Positions 28,862-37,414 of a DNA stretch of 64,000 nt are shown here, piece after piece. The stretch is from the NCBI RefSeq assembly GCF_027925385.1, contig NZ_AP027142.1:2400001-2464000 (forward strand), given 5' to 3'. How positions within the stretch are numbered: position 1 is the first letter of the stretch; the number at the start of each line of letters is the position of its first letter. Both the position numbers and the translations under genes were made by a program. This DNA comes from Methylocystis iwaonis (GTDB lineage: Bacteria > Pseudomonadota > Alphaproteobacteria > Rhizobiales > Beijerinckiaceae). Under the pieces are notes generated by a model, which was not told where the DNA came from, did no database searches, and saw only the letters and a program-made list of their open reading frames with translations.

Positions 28862-29227
28862 ATGCCCAATGTCACTTTCCAGTCGCCCTTGTTGCATAAG
28901 AATGTCACGGTTTATGCGATCGCGGGCGATACGTCGACGATCCTCTCCGTCGCCGATGCGAACAAGATTGCGATCCCGCATGATTGTCGCGACGGCGAAT
29001 GCGGCTCCTGCTTGATCGAGGTCGTCACGCTGTCGGGAAAGACCATGGGCTCGCTTCTGACCGAGAAGGAAAAGGCCCAGCTCAAATCGCTCGGCAAAAT
29101 CACCGCCGAGGAAATCCGCTTGGCCGAAGTGGAAGATGTGGCGCCAAAATATCGCCTTGCGTGTCAGTATATTGTCCGTGACCAAGATATTCTGGTGAAG
29201 TTCAGCGGCGAGCCGGGCGGCGCCTGA
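28862..29227 (+). CDS. FeSII (Shethna protein II)-like [2Fe-2S] ferredoxin
   Basis: The 121-residue protein has Fer2 ligands C42, C47 and C50 (HDCRDGECGSC) and C101 (YRLACQYIV). Beyond the ferredoxin core it carries a lysine-rich helical insert (LLTEKEKAQLKSLGKI) and ends in FSGEPGGA. To my recollection these features match the Azotobacter vinelandii FeSII protein almost motif for motif. FeSII binds oxidised NifH and NifDK in a protected complex when oxygen rises, so a conformational protection role is inferred. It lies nine bases after fixX and is the last gene before the terminator. A plain electron-carrier role is the alternative. Confidence 0.88.
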   Translation: MPNVTFQSPLLHKNVTVYAIAGDTSTILSVADANKIAIPHDCRDGECGSCLIEVVTLSGKTMGSLLTEKEKAQLKSLGKITAEEIRLAEVEDVAPKYRLACQYIVRDQDILVKFSGEPGGA

Positions 29228-29255
29228 CGCTCGAAGCGCTGAGAAGCTTCACGAG

Positions 29256-29284
29256 CCGGCGGTCACGCGACCGCCGGTTTTTTG
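29256..29284 (+). terminator. Rho-independent terminator at the end of the nif-fix operon
   Basis: A perfect nine-base-pair GC-rich stem (CCGGCGGTC/GACCGCCGG) with an ACGC loop and a run of six T residues lies 28 bases after the FeSII-like stop codon. It marks the end of the nitrogen-fixation island. Confidence 0.93.
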
Positions 29285-29329
29285 TTGGTGAACGCGCGTT
29301 GGGCGAAAGCATATAAACGGAGCCCGCCC

Positions 29330-29410
29330 CGTCATTGCGAGAAGCGTAGCGGCGAAGCAATCCCGAGCAGCGATGACGCCCTGAATTGCTTCGCTGCGCT
29401 CGCAATGACG
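29330..29410. repeat. Palindromic repeat family A, copy 3
   Basis: CGTCATTGCGAGAAGCGTAG starts the left arm and CTCGCAATGACG ends the right arm. The spacer differs from copies 1 and 2. It lies between the nif terminator and the convergent ycjX gene. Confidence 0.9.
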
Positions 29411-29447
29411 GAGTTGTTTTTATCGGTTCCGCTTAGATGGGGTCGGC

Positions 29448-29524
29448 GTCATTCCCGACGCTCGCGTAGCGAGCGATCGGGAGTCCAGAGCAACCCGCAC
29501 TTTTGTGGCTCTGGATTCGACGCG
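29448..29524. repeat. Palindromic repeat family B, copy 2
   Basis: GTCATTCCCGACGCTCGCG opens the element and AGTCCAGAG with CTCTGGATTC form its inner arms. The outer right arm is lost. With family A copy 3 it fills the 348-base gap between the FeSII-like gene and ycjX; no gene is seen there. Confidence 0.8.
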
Positions 29525-29575
29525 AGCTGTTCAGAAGGAAATGGTATTATACGCCCCGCGCAAACTCCCGCAGCT

Positions 29576-31072
29576 TCAAACCAGCTTGTCGCCGACCAGA
29601 AACTCCATCGCGCGATCGAGCCTGATATGCGGAAGCGGCAAAGGCTCTCGGTCCTTTGCAAACTTCGCAACGGGCGGGCGAAATTTGAGGAAGCGAAACT
29701 CGGCTTCCTCCTCGTCGAGCGCCAAAGCATCTCCGCGAAACACCGCTTTCGGATCGTCAGGTAATTCGCCGGGAAAGATTGCGCCTTCCGCGACGCCATC
29801 GAAAACATCGTCGCCGATGCGCTCGCCCTCGATCGGCGTTCCGACGATGGCCGACAGCTTCTCGCCCTCATGGCGCACGACGGCTTCGCGCGTCGCCCGC
29901 ACGGCGGCCATGGCGATCACGTCGATCTCCGCGCCGACGCCTTCGGCGCGGGCAATGGCGCGGCCCGTCAGATGGCGCAGGATCGCCTCCAGCCGGTCGT
30001 GGCTCGTATGGTGCAGATGGTCGGCCTTTGTCGCCGCAAACAGGATGCGGTCGATCTTCGGCCGGAAGATCGTGGAGAGCAGATTGGAGCGGCCGGTGCG
30101 GAAAGCGTTCAGCACGTCGGTGAGCGCGTTTTCGAGATCGCGCACCGCCGCCGGGCCGGAGTTCAGCGCCGCCAGCGCGTCGACCAAGACGATCTGCCGA
30201 TCGAGGCGGGCGAAATGGTCGCGAAAGAACGGCTTCACAACATGGGTCTTATAGGCTTCGTAGCGGCGCTCCATCTCCCGCCCGAGGCTGCGATACGGCA
30301 GCTCCTCCCCCTCCTCCACCGGCAGCGGCGCGAAGGTCAGCGCGGGCGAACCTTCGAGATCGCCGGGCATCAGAAAGCGCCCGGGCGGCAGGGTCGAGAG
30401 CGCGAAGCGCTCGGTCTTGGCGAGACGCAGATATTCGGTAAAGAGCCGCGCCAGCTTCTGGGCGGACTGCTCCGCGTAGCGCCCCTTGGGATCGACGCCG
30501 ACGGTTGCGCCGCGCCATTCGGCGGCGATCGGGGCGCGCGCGGCCGCGCTCGCCGCCTCCAGCGTCTCATGCGACCATTGCGCATAGGATTTGCCGAGCA
30601 AGGGCAGATCGAGCAACCATTCTCCCGGATAATCGACAATGTCGATGTCGAGGCGCGCCGTCTCCTGACCGATATGGCGCAGCGACCAGGCGTTGGATTT
30701 GAATTCGATGGCGACGCGCAGCTCGGAGATGCGGCGCGTCGATTGCGGCCAATGACGCTCCTCGCCGCTCGTCAGCGCCTCGAGATGCTCCTCATAGGCG
30801 AAGCGCGGCACGTTGAAGTCCGGCTGCGGATCGAGATGGGCGGAAACGATGCGACCTTCCGCCAGCGCGCGAAAAACCGGCAGATGCGCCTTGCGCCCGG
30901 CCGCCAGCGCACGGGTGAGATGATGCACGAGAGATGTGATGAAAACCGTCTTGCCTGAGCGTGACAGGCCGGTGACCCCGAGCCGCAGACGGGCGCCCGA
31001 GACGAAATCGGCGAGGCTCTCGGCGGCGACCCGGGTCTCGAACCAAAGATCGGACATTTGCGAGGAAGGCAC
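29576..31072 (-). CDS. ycjX: YcjX-family P-loop NTPase
   Basis: A 498-residue GTP/ATP-binding protein of the YcjX (DUF463) family, a stress-linked group of unclear function. The Walker A motif GLSRSGKT is at residues 35-42; the DIVDYPGEWLLDLPLLG and LVDALAALNSG segments are family hallmarks, and ATKADHL resembles a G4 specificity motif. The start is GTG at 31072 because GGAG lies six bases upstream; an ATG five codons in has no such site. It follows gltA on the same strand, with a palindromic repeat between. Confidence 0.92.
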   Translation of the reverse strand: MPSSQMSDLWFETRVAAESLADFVSGARLRLGVTGLSRSGKTVFITSLVHHLTRALAAGRKAHLPVFRALAEGRIVSAHLDPQPDFNVPRFAYEEHLEALTSGEERHWPQSTRRISELRVAIEFKSNAWSLRHIGQETARLDIDIVDYPGEWLLDLPLLGKSYAQWSHETLEAASAAARAPIAAEWRGATVGVDPKGRYAEQSAQKLARLFTEYLRLAKTERFALSTLPPGRFLMPGDLEGSPALTFAPLPVEEGEELPYRSLGREMERRYEAYKTHVVKPFFRDHFARLDRQIVLVDALAALNSGPAAVRDLENALTDVLNAFRTGRSNLLSTIFRPKIDRILFAATKADHLHHTSHDRLEAILRHLTGRAIARAEGVGAEIDVIAMAAVRATREAVVRHEGEKLSAIVGTPIEGERIGDDVFDGVAEGAIFPGELPDDPKAVFRGDALALDEEEAEFRFLKFRPPVAKFAKDREPLPLPHIRLDRAMEFLVGDKLV

Positions 31073-31136
31073 GGCGGCTCCGGGAAGAGACGAGACGGAA
31101 CCTCATCTAATCCAAGAGCCGCCAATTTGGGAGAGC

Positions 31137-31192
31137 GGACCGCGAGCCTTTAGGCTCGCATAGTCAAGAGCGAGCCTGAAGGCTCGCGGTCC
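31137..31192. repeat. Palindromic repeat family C, copy 1
   Basis: Two short hairpins in opposite order: GGACCGCGAGCC...GGCTCGC and GCGAGCCTGAAGGCTCGCGGTCC. The whole 56-base element is itself an inverted repeat. It lies 8 bases after the gltA stop. Confidence 0.88.
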
Positions 31193-31200
31193 ATGAACTC

Positions 31201-32487
<1,287 letters not shown>

Positions 32488-32744
32488 TGCGCACCCTCGT
32501 TAGTCGGCCCGGACGCGCGGCGGCGCCGTGCCCCAGCCGCCGCGACACTCTCTTATAAATACGTCGCGATGCCGGCAGGCCTTTGGTTTTTTGCACATCT
32601 AGGGCGGGGACGACCTCTTGTGCAGCGCAAAAAGGTTACCGCTACCGCGAAGACTGTCAAGCTTTGAAGCTGACGAGGGCCTATGCGCGGACAGGTGCAC
32701 AGGCCGATCAAGCAAGCAACAGCCTAGCGTCGTTAGCCACAATA

Positions 32745-32870
32745 CCTCCCCTTTACGGGGAGGTCGGCGGCCGAAGGCCGCCGGGTGGGGTTCACGCCGC
32801 CACGACATGGTTGGGCCTTACCCCACCCGACCCCGCTTACGCGGGGCCACCCTCCCCGTAAAGGGGAGGG
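32745..32870. repeat. Palindromic repeat family D
   Basis: A 126-base inverted repeat: CCTCCCCTTTACGGGGAGG, a GGCGGCCGAAGGCCGCC hairpin and GTGGGGTT on the left match AACCCCACC-like and CCTCCCCGTAAAGGGGAGG arms on the right. It lies in the 411-base gltX-gltA gap. The remaining part of that gap (32488-32744) should hold the gltA promoter, but none is clear by eye. Confidence 0.85.
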
Positions 32871-32898
32871 ATGGGCTCACGCCCGGCTCAGCGCCTTC

Positions 32899-34317
32899 TC
32901 ACGCGTTTTGGTCGGCGATGCGCGCGAGGCTCTCGTCGCGCCCGAGAATTTCGAGCACGTCGAATATGCCGGGCGAGGTCGCGCGGCCGGTGAGCGCGGC
33001 GCGCAAGGGCTGCGCGAGGTCTCCGAGCTTCACGCCGAGCTCGACCGAAAGATCGCGCACGACGCCTTCCGTCGCTGCGGCGCTCCATTCGGTCAGCGCC
33101 GCAAGCTTTGGTCCGAGCGCGGCGAGGCGCGCCTTCGCCTCCGGCGAGAGGAGCTTTTGCGCCTTCTCGTCCATCGGCAGCGGACGCTGGACGAAAAGGA
33201 AGCCGGCGCCGTCGACAAGCTCGTTGAGCGTCTTGGCGCGCGCCTTCAGGCCGGGGAGCGCCGCGCGCAACTGGGCGCGCTTATGATCGTCGAGGGCCGC
33301 CAGCACCGCCTCGCCGCCCTGGAGATAAGGCAGGGTGTCGACCAAAATCTGGAACAGCTCGTCGTCGGGCGTATCGCGCAGATAATGCCCGTTCATATTT
33401 TCGAGTTTCACGAAATCGAAGCGCGCCGGCGAGCGATGCACCTGGGAGAGATCGAACGCCTCGATCATCTCCTCTTGCGTGAAGAACTCCTTGTCGCCCT
33501 GACTCCAGCCCAGGCGCACGAGATAATTGCGCAGCGCCGCCGGCACATAGCCCATGGCGCGATAGGCGTCGACGCCGAGCGCGCCATGGCGCTTGGAGAG
33601 CTTGGCGCCGTCCGGCCCGTGAATGAGCGGAATATGGGCGAAAGCCGGCGTTTCCCAGCCCATCGCCTCATAAATGTGTTTCTGCCGCGCGGCGTTGGTG
33701 AGATGGTCGTCGCCGCGAATGATTTGCGTCACGCCCATGTCGTGGTCGTCGACGACGACGGCGAGCATATAGGTCGGCGTGCCGTCGGAGCGCAGCAGGA
33801 TGAAATCGTCGAGGTCCTTGTTGGGGAAGACCACCCTGCCCTGCACAGCGTCCTCGATCACCGTCTCGCCCGCCTCGGGCGCCTTGATGCGCAAGACGAA
33901 GGGCGCGCCGGCGGGCGCCTCGGCCGGATCGCGATCCCGCCAGCGGCCGTCGTAGCGCGGCGGGCGCTTTTCGGCGCGCGCCTTCTCGCGCATTTCCTCG
34001 AGCTCCTGCGGCGTCGCATAGCAGCGATAGGCCAGGCCTTTCGCCAGCAGCTCATGCGCCACCTCGGCGTGGCGCGGGGCGCGCGAGAACTGGTAGATGG
34101 CGTCGCCGTCCCAATCGAGGCCGAGCCATTTCATGCCGTCGAGAATGGCCTCGATCGCCGCCTCGGTGGAGCGCTCGCGGTCGGTGTCCTCGATGCGCAG
34201 CAGCATCCGCCCGCCATGGCGCCTCGCGTAGAGCCAATTGAACAAAGCCGTGCGCGCCCCGCCGATATGCAGGAAGCCGGTGGGCGACGGGGCGAAGCGG
34301 GTAACGACCTCGGACAT
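32899..34317 (-). CDS. gltX: Glutamyl-tRNA synthetase
   Basis: A class I aminoacyl-tRNA synthetase of 472 residues that charges tRNA-Glu. The HIGH-type motif is [13 protein letters not shown] (residues 10-22) and the KMSKS-type motif is AKLSKRHG. The C-terminal helical anticodon-binding domain covers roughly the last 150 residues. Length and motifs are normal for an alphaproteobacterial non-discriminating or discriminating enzyme; many species have two gltX genes, so which one this is cannot be told. Confidence 0.97.
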   Translation of the reverse strand: MSEVVTRFAPSPTGFLHIGGARTALFNWLYARRHGGRMLLRIEDTDRERSTEAAIEAILDGMKWLGLDWDGDAIYQFSRAPRHAEVAHELLAKGLAYRCYATPQELEEMREKARAEKRPPRYDGRWRDRDPAEAPAGAPFVLRIKAPEAGETVIEDAVQGRVVFPNKDLDDFILLRSDGTPTYMLAVVVDDHDMGVTQIIRGDDHLTNAARQKHIYEAMGWETPAFAHIPLIHGPDGAKLSKRHGALGVDAYRAMGYVPAALRNYLVRLGWSQGDKEFFTQEEMIEAFDLSQVHRSPARFDFVKLENMNGHYLRDTPDDELFQILVDTLPYLQGGEAVLAALDDHKRAQLRAALPGLKARAKTLNELVDGAGFLFVQRPLPMDEKAQKLLSPEAKARLAALGPKLAALTEWSAAATEGVVRDLSVELGVKLGDLAQPLRAALTGRATSPGIFDVLEILGRDESLARIADQNA

Positions 34318-34348
34318 GGGGCGGCGATGATCCAGCGGAGCGAGCGCC

Positions 34349-34430
34349 CGTCATTGCGGGGAGCGAAGCGACGAAGCAATCCAGAGCGGCCATCACGGCC
34401 CTGGATTGCTTCGCTCCGCTCGCAATGACG
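34349..34430. repeat. Palindromic repeat family A, copy 4
   Basis: Left arm CGTCATTGCGGGGAGCGAAG and right arm ending CTCGCAATGACG, with GCAATCCAGAG/CCCTGGATTGC inside. It lies 31 bases upstream of the gltX start codon, so it may be in the gltX leader. Confidence 0.92.
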
Positions 34431-34480
34431 GCCGGTCGCGAATTTCGAGAGCGCCCCTCTAGCACGCGCGTTCCTGCAAT

Positions 34481-34536
34481 GCGAGCCTGAAGGCTCGCGG
34501 TCCAAAGCGCCCCGGACCGCGGGCCTTCAGGCCCGC
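34481..34536. repeat. Palindromic repeat family C, copy 2
   Basis: GCGAGCCTGAAGGCTCGCGG and GGACCGCGGGCCTTCAGGC hairpins face each other. The bases from 34537 to 34697, up to the kinase start, hold no recognisable gene or site. Confidence 0.88.
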
Positions 34537-34697
34537 ACAGGCTGCTGACAAATTGGCGTCTTTGCTGAGCTGAGATAGTGGGAGAGATCAGACGGAAGAT
34601 CCTCCCGAATGTTGCCGGCGCCGGCGCGCTTCCATCGCTGCCGAGGAGACCGTAGGAAGGTCGGCGCCGTGGGGGAAAGTCGCCGCTAGAGGAAGTC

Positions 34698-36008
34698 GTG
34701 TCAGAATTTCAAAAGTCGGACCTGCAAAGTCTTCGTCGCGGCGATCTCGCCGGCATACGCGAGCTTCGTTTGCCGGGGCTGACCGAATTCCCGCGGGAGA
34801 TCTTTGGCTTGGCTGATACGCTCGAGGTCTTGGACCTCAGCGGTGGCCGGCTTACTGAACTCCCCAATGACATGAGCCGCCTTCATCGGCTGCGCGTATT
34901 ATTTTGCTCAGGCAATAACTTCGAGCGACTTCCCTCGGCGCTTGGGGATTGCCGCTCCTTGAGCCAGATCGGGTTCCGGGCGTCCGGGCTACGAGAAGTT
35001 CCCGAAGAAGCTCTGCCGCCAAAATTGCGCTGGCTGATCCTCACTGAAAACCGCATTGAGCAGCTCCCCGAAGCTCTTGGCGAGCGACCGCATTTACAGA
35101 AGTTGATGCTGGCGGGGAATCGGCTCCGCAATCTTCCGAGCAGTCTGGCCGACGCGTCGTCTCTGGAGCTTGTGCGGCTGAGCTCCAACCGCTTTGATGC
35201 GCTTCCACCGTGGCTTGTGCAGCTTCCCAGCCTCGCCTGGATTTCCTGGAACGGAAATCCTCTGCAGCGCGATTTGCCGCCCGCAGTCGCTGCGCCCGTT
35301 TTTTGGGCGGATCTCGACATCGGAGCGCGTCTAGGCCGAGGCGCCTCCGGAGAAGTGCATCACGGGCTTTGGCGAGCAGAGAAAGCCGGTGAGCCGATCT
35401 CTGTGGCGGTGAAACTTTTCCTGGGCGCCATGACGAGCGACGGTTCCCCTCTAAGTGAAATAACGACGTGCCTGGCTGCGGGGGAACATCCTAACCTTAC
35501 GGCGGCTTTGGGTCGTTTGGTGGATCACCCCGAGGGGAGAGATGGGCTATTGATGCCGCTGCTACCGGCTCATTGGCGCCCGCTCGCGGCCCCTCCAAAC
35601 CTCACGACCTGTAGCCGTGACGTGTATTCCTCCGAATTGCGTCTAACACCGACGGCTGCCCTTCAGCTAGCGCGTGGCGTCGCGTCGGCCACTGCTCATC
35701 TGCATGCGAGGGGGTTACTGCATGGCGATCTTTACGCTCATAATGTTCTTTGGGACGGGCAAGACGGCGACGCGGCGCTTAGCGATTTCGGCGCGGCGTG
35801 TGTGCTTCCGGTCGGTGAAGAAGGGAGTCTTTGGCAACGAACCGAAGTCCGTGCCTGGGGTCTGCTTCTTGGCGAATTGCTAGAGCGGTGTACTGCTGCT
35901 TCTGCAGAGCTGCTTAAACTGCAAGAGCTGGTCCACGCTTGCGTGCAACCACACACAGCGAGCCGCCCATCAATGGCGGATGTTGCTGAGTTCCTGAGCG
36001 ACATGTGA
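34698..36008 (+). CDS. Leucine-rich-repeat protein kinase
   Basis: A 436-residue fusion. Residues 20-200 hold about seven LRRs of the LxxLxLxxNxLxxLPxxL type (for example LRWLILTENRIEQLPEAL). Residues 208-436 form a protein-kinase-like domain with glycine loop GARLGRGASGEVHHG, K239 in VAVKLF, a catalytic loop HGDLYAHN (D344, HRD altered to HGD) and DFG at D363. The key residues are present, so activity is plausible. The start is GTG with AGGAAG upstream. Base composition looks less GC-rich than its neighbours. Substrate unknown. It is isolated between a repeat region and a convergent outer-membrane gene. Confidence 0.88.
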   Translation: MSEFQKSDLQSLRRGDLAGIRELRLPGLTEFPREIFGLADTLEVLDLSGGRLTELPNDMSRLHRLRVLFCSGNNFERLPSALGDCRSLSQIGFRASGLREVPEEALPPKLRWLILTENRIEQLPEALGERPHLQKLMLAGNRLRNLPSSLADASSLELVRLSSNRFDALPPWLVQLPSLAWISWNGNPLQRDLPPAVAAPVFWADLDIGARLGRGASGEVHHGLWRAEKAGEPISVAVKLFLGAMTSDGSPLSEITTCLAAGEHPNLTAALGRLVDHPEGRDGLLMPLLPAHWRPLAAPPNLTTCSRDVYSSELRLTPTAALQLARGVASATAHLHARGLLHGDLYAHNVLWDGQDGDAALSDFGAACVLPVGEEGSLWQRTEVRAWGLLLGELLERCTAASAELLKLQELVHACVQPHTASRPSMADVAEFLSDM

Positions 36009-36063
36009 CGCGATGGAATGGTCAGCACCACCGACTAATGGAAGGCCCCAAACCGCAGACCGA

Positions 36064-37188
36064 TCAATACTTGGCGAGAACCGGAGCCGGCGGAGCGAAC
36101 CAATTGAAGTGATAGTTCACGCCCGCGCGGGCGATGATGCCATCGTATTTGATGCGAGTCACAGGCGCGTTAGCAGTCAGTAATTGGCCGGCTGAAACAT
36201 TGACGCCGCCAAGGTTGATCGTAAATGGTGACACGAGGCTCACTGGGGTAGAGTAGAGTGCCGCGCTCCCAAGATTGTAATAAAGCGCCTCAACTTTCAG
36301 ACTCCAATTGGGCATGAACATCCATTCCACGCCGCCGCCGGCTGTCCATCCGACCCGTGTATTGGAGTAACTGGCTGCTCCCGGTATGTTTGGAATAGTA
36401 TATGTGCCATTAAATTGCGAATAATTAAATGGCACTGGAAGAGCAGAGGCATTCAGCCCTGTCAGGACGGCCTGCGTTACACCGCCGTGAGTCGACGACC
36501 CATGAACGCCGCCAAAGGCGAGACCGCCCGTACCATAAATCAGCATGGTGGGCGTGACGAGATAACCAAGACGACCACGAACGGTGCCCATCCAGTCCAC
36601 GCCAGCGGTGACTTGTCCGAAGCCCAGAGCGCTGCGGGTAAGGTTGCAGCCAGCCCAGCAGGGCCCAGCGTTCGTAAGAGGGACCCCGCCGACAACAACA
36701 ATGGGAGGGATACCAATCGGGTCTCGCCAAGCTATGTGGTCCTGCGACGCGCCGGTGTATGACCCGCTCCCTCGGATGGTGGATCCTTGGATGTCGGCTT
36801 CAAGGCCGGCGACAATGTTCTGGCCCCACTGGTAGTTGTAACCGATTTGGCCGCCGCCGATGAAGCCGCTCTGATTCACGTTGGCGACGCCGCTATTCGC
36901 TAGCGCGGTGCTCCCATTAATGAGGCCGGTCCCTGGAAGCTGGTTCTTGGGGTCAAGATTGTTGGCGGCGAAAGCCACAGCATCAAGCAGCGGTGCGCTA
37001 ACAGTGGTCGCATTATTCGTGGCGCCCCAGCCTCCGCCAGCGTTCAAGCCAGCATAGAACCCCGTCCAAAGAGCAGGGGGTGGCGGCGGGGATAAGGGCG
37101 GAGCCTTTGCGCTGGGGAGGTCGGCGGCGAAGCCTGAAGTGGCGACTGCGAAGCTGAGGGCGGTCGCCGAAATCAGTGGTTTTGCCAT
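36064..37188 (-). CDS. Outer-membrane beta-barrel protein (Omp25/Omp31-like porin family)
   Basis: The 374-residue product begins with a signal peptide (MAKPLISATALSFAVATSGFAA, cleavage probably after AA at 22). A proline-rich spacer follows, then WTGFYAGLNAGGGWG, the typical first strand of Omp25-type barrels. Later strands include GFIGGGQIGYNYQWGQNIVAGLEADIQGS and RGRLGYLVTPTMLIYGTGGLAFGG. It ends in ...VLAKY, an aromatic terminal residue. The body is rich in Asn, Ser and Thr and less GC-rich than neighbours. Ligand unknown. It is convergent with the LRR kinase gene. Confidence 0.88.
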   Translation of the reverse strand: MAKPLISATALSFAVATSGFAADLPSAKAPPLSPPPPPALWTGFYAGLNAGGGWGATNNATTVSAPLLDAVAFAANNLDPKNQLPGTGLINGSTALANSGVANVNQSGFIGGGQIGYNYQWGQNIVAGLEADIQGSTIRGSGSYTGASQDHIAWRDPIGIPPIVVVGGVPLTNAGPCWAGCNLTRSALGFGQVTAGVDWMGTVRGRLGYLVTPTMLIYGTGGLAFGGVHGSSTHGGVTQAVLTGLNASALPVPFNYSQFNGTYTIPNIPGAASYSNTRVGWTAGGGVEWMFMPNWSLKVEALYYNLGSAALYSTPVSLVSPFTINLGGVNVSAGQLLTANAPVTRIKYDGIIARAGVNYHFNWFAPPAPVLAKY

Positions 37189-37414
37189 CGGATTATCCTT
37201 TAAGCGGATGAGCTAAGAACGCATCCCCTTAAAAAGAAGCCTTCCCACCAGGACAGTCCAGGCAAAAAGTATGCTAAGTTAAAGCCGCAGCGGCCGTTTC
37301 TAGCGCAGTGTGACAAACCCGCCACGCTCTATTTTGCTCGATACAACCCAGGCGATTTGCTCAGTTGGCCGATTTAGGGTCATAAGCGGAAATTCGGCCC
37401 GACTAACTGACCCG

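Noticed and set aside
32785..34428. A 547-codon plus-strand frame.
   Set aside because: It is antisense to gltX, which is complete with both synthetase signature motifs.
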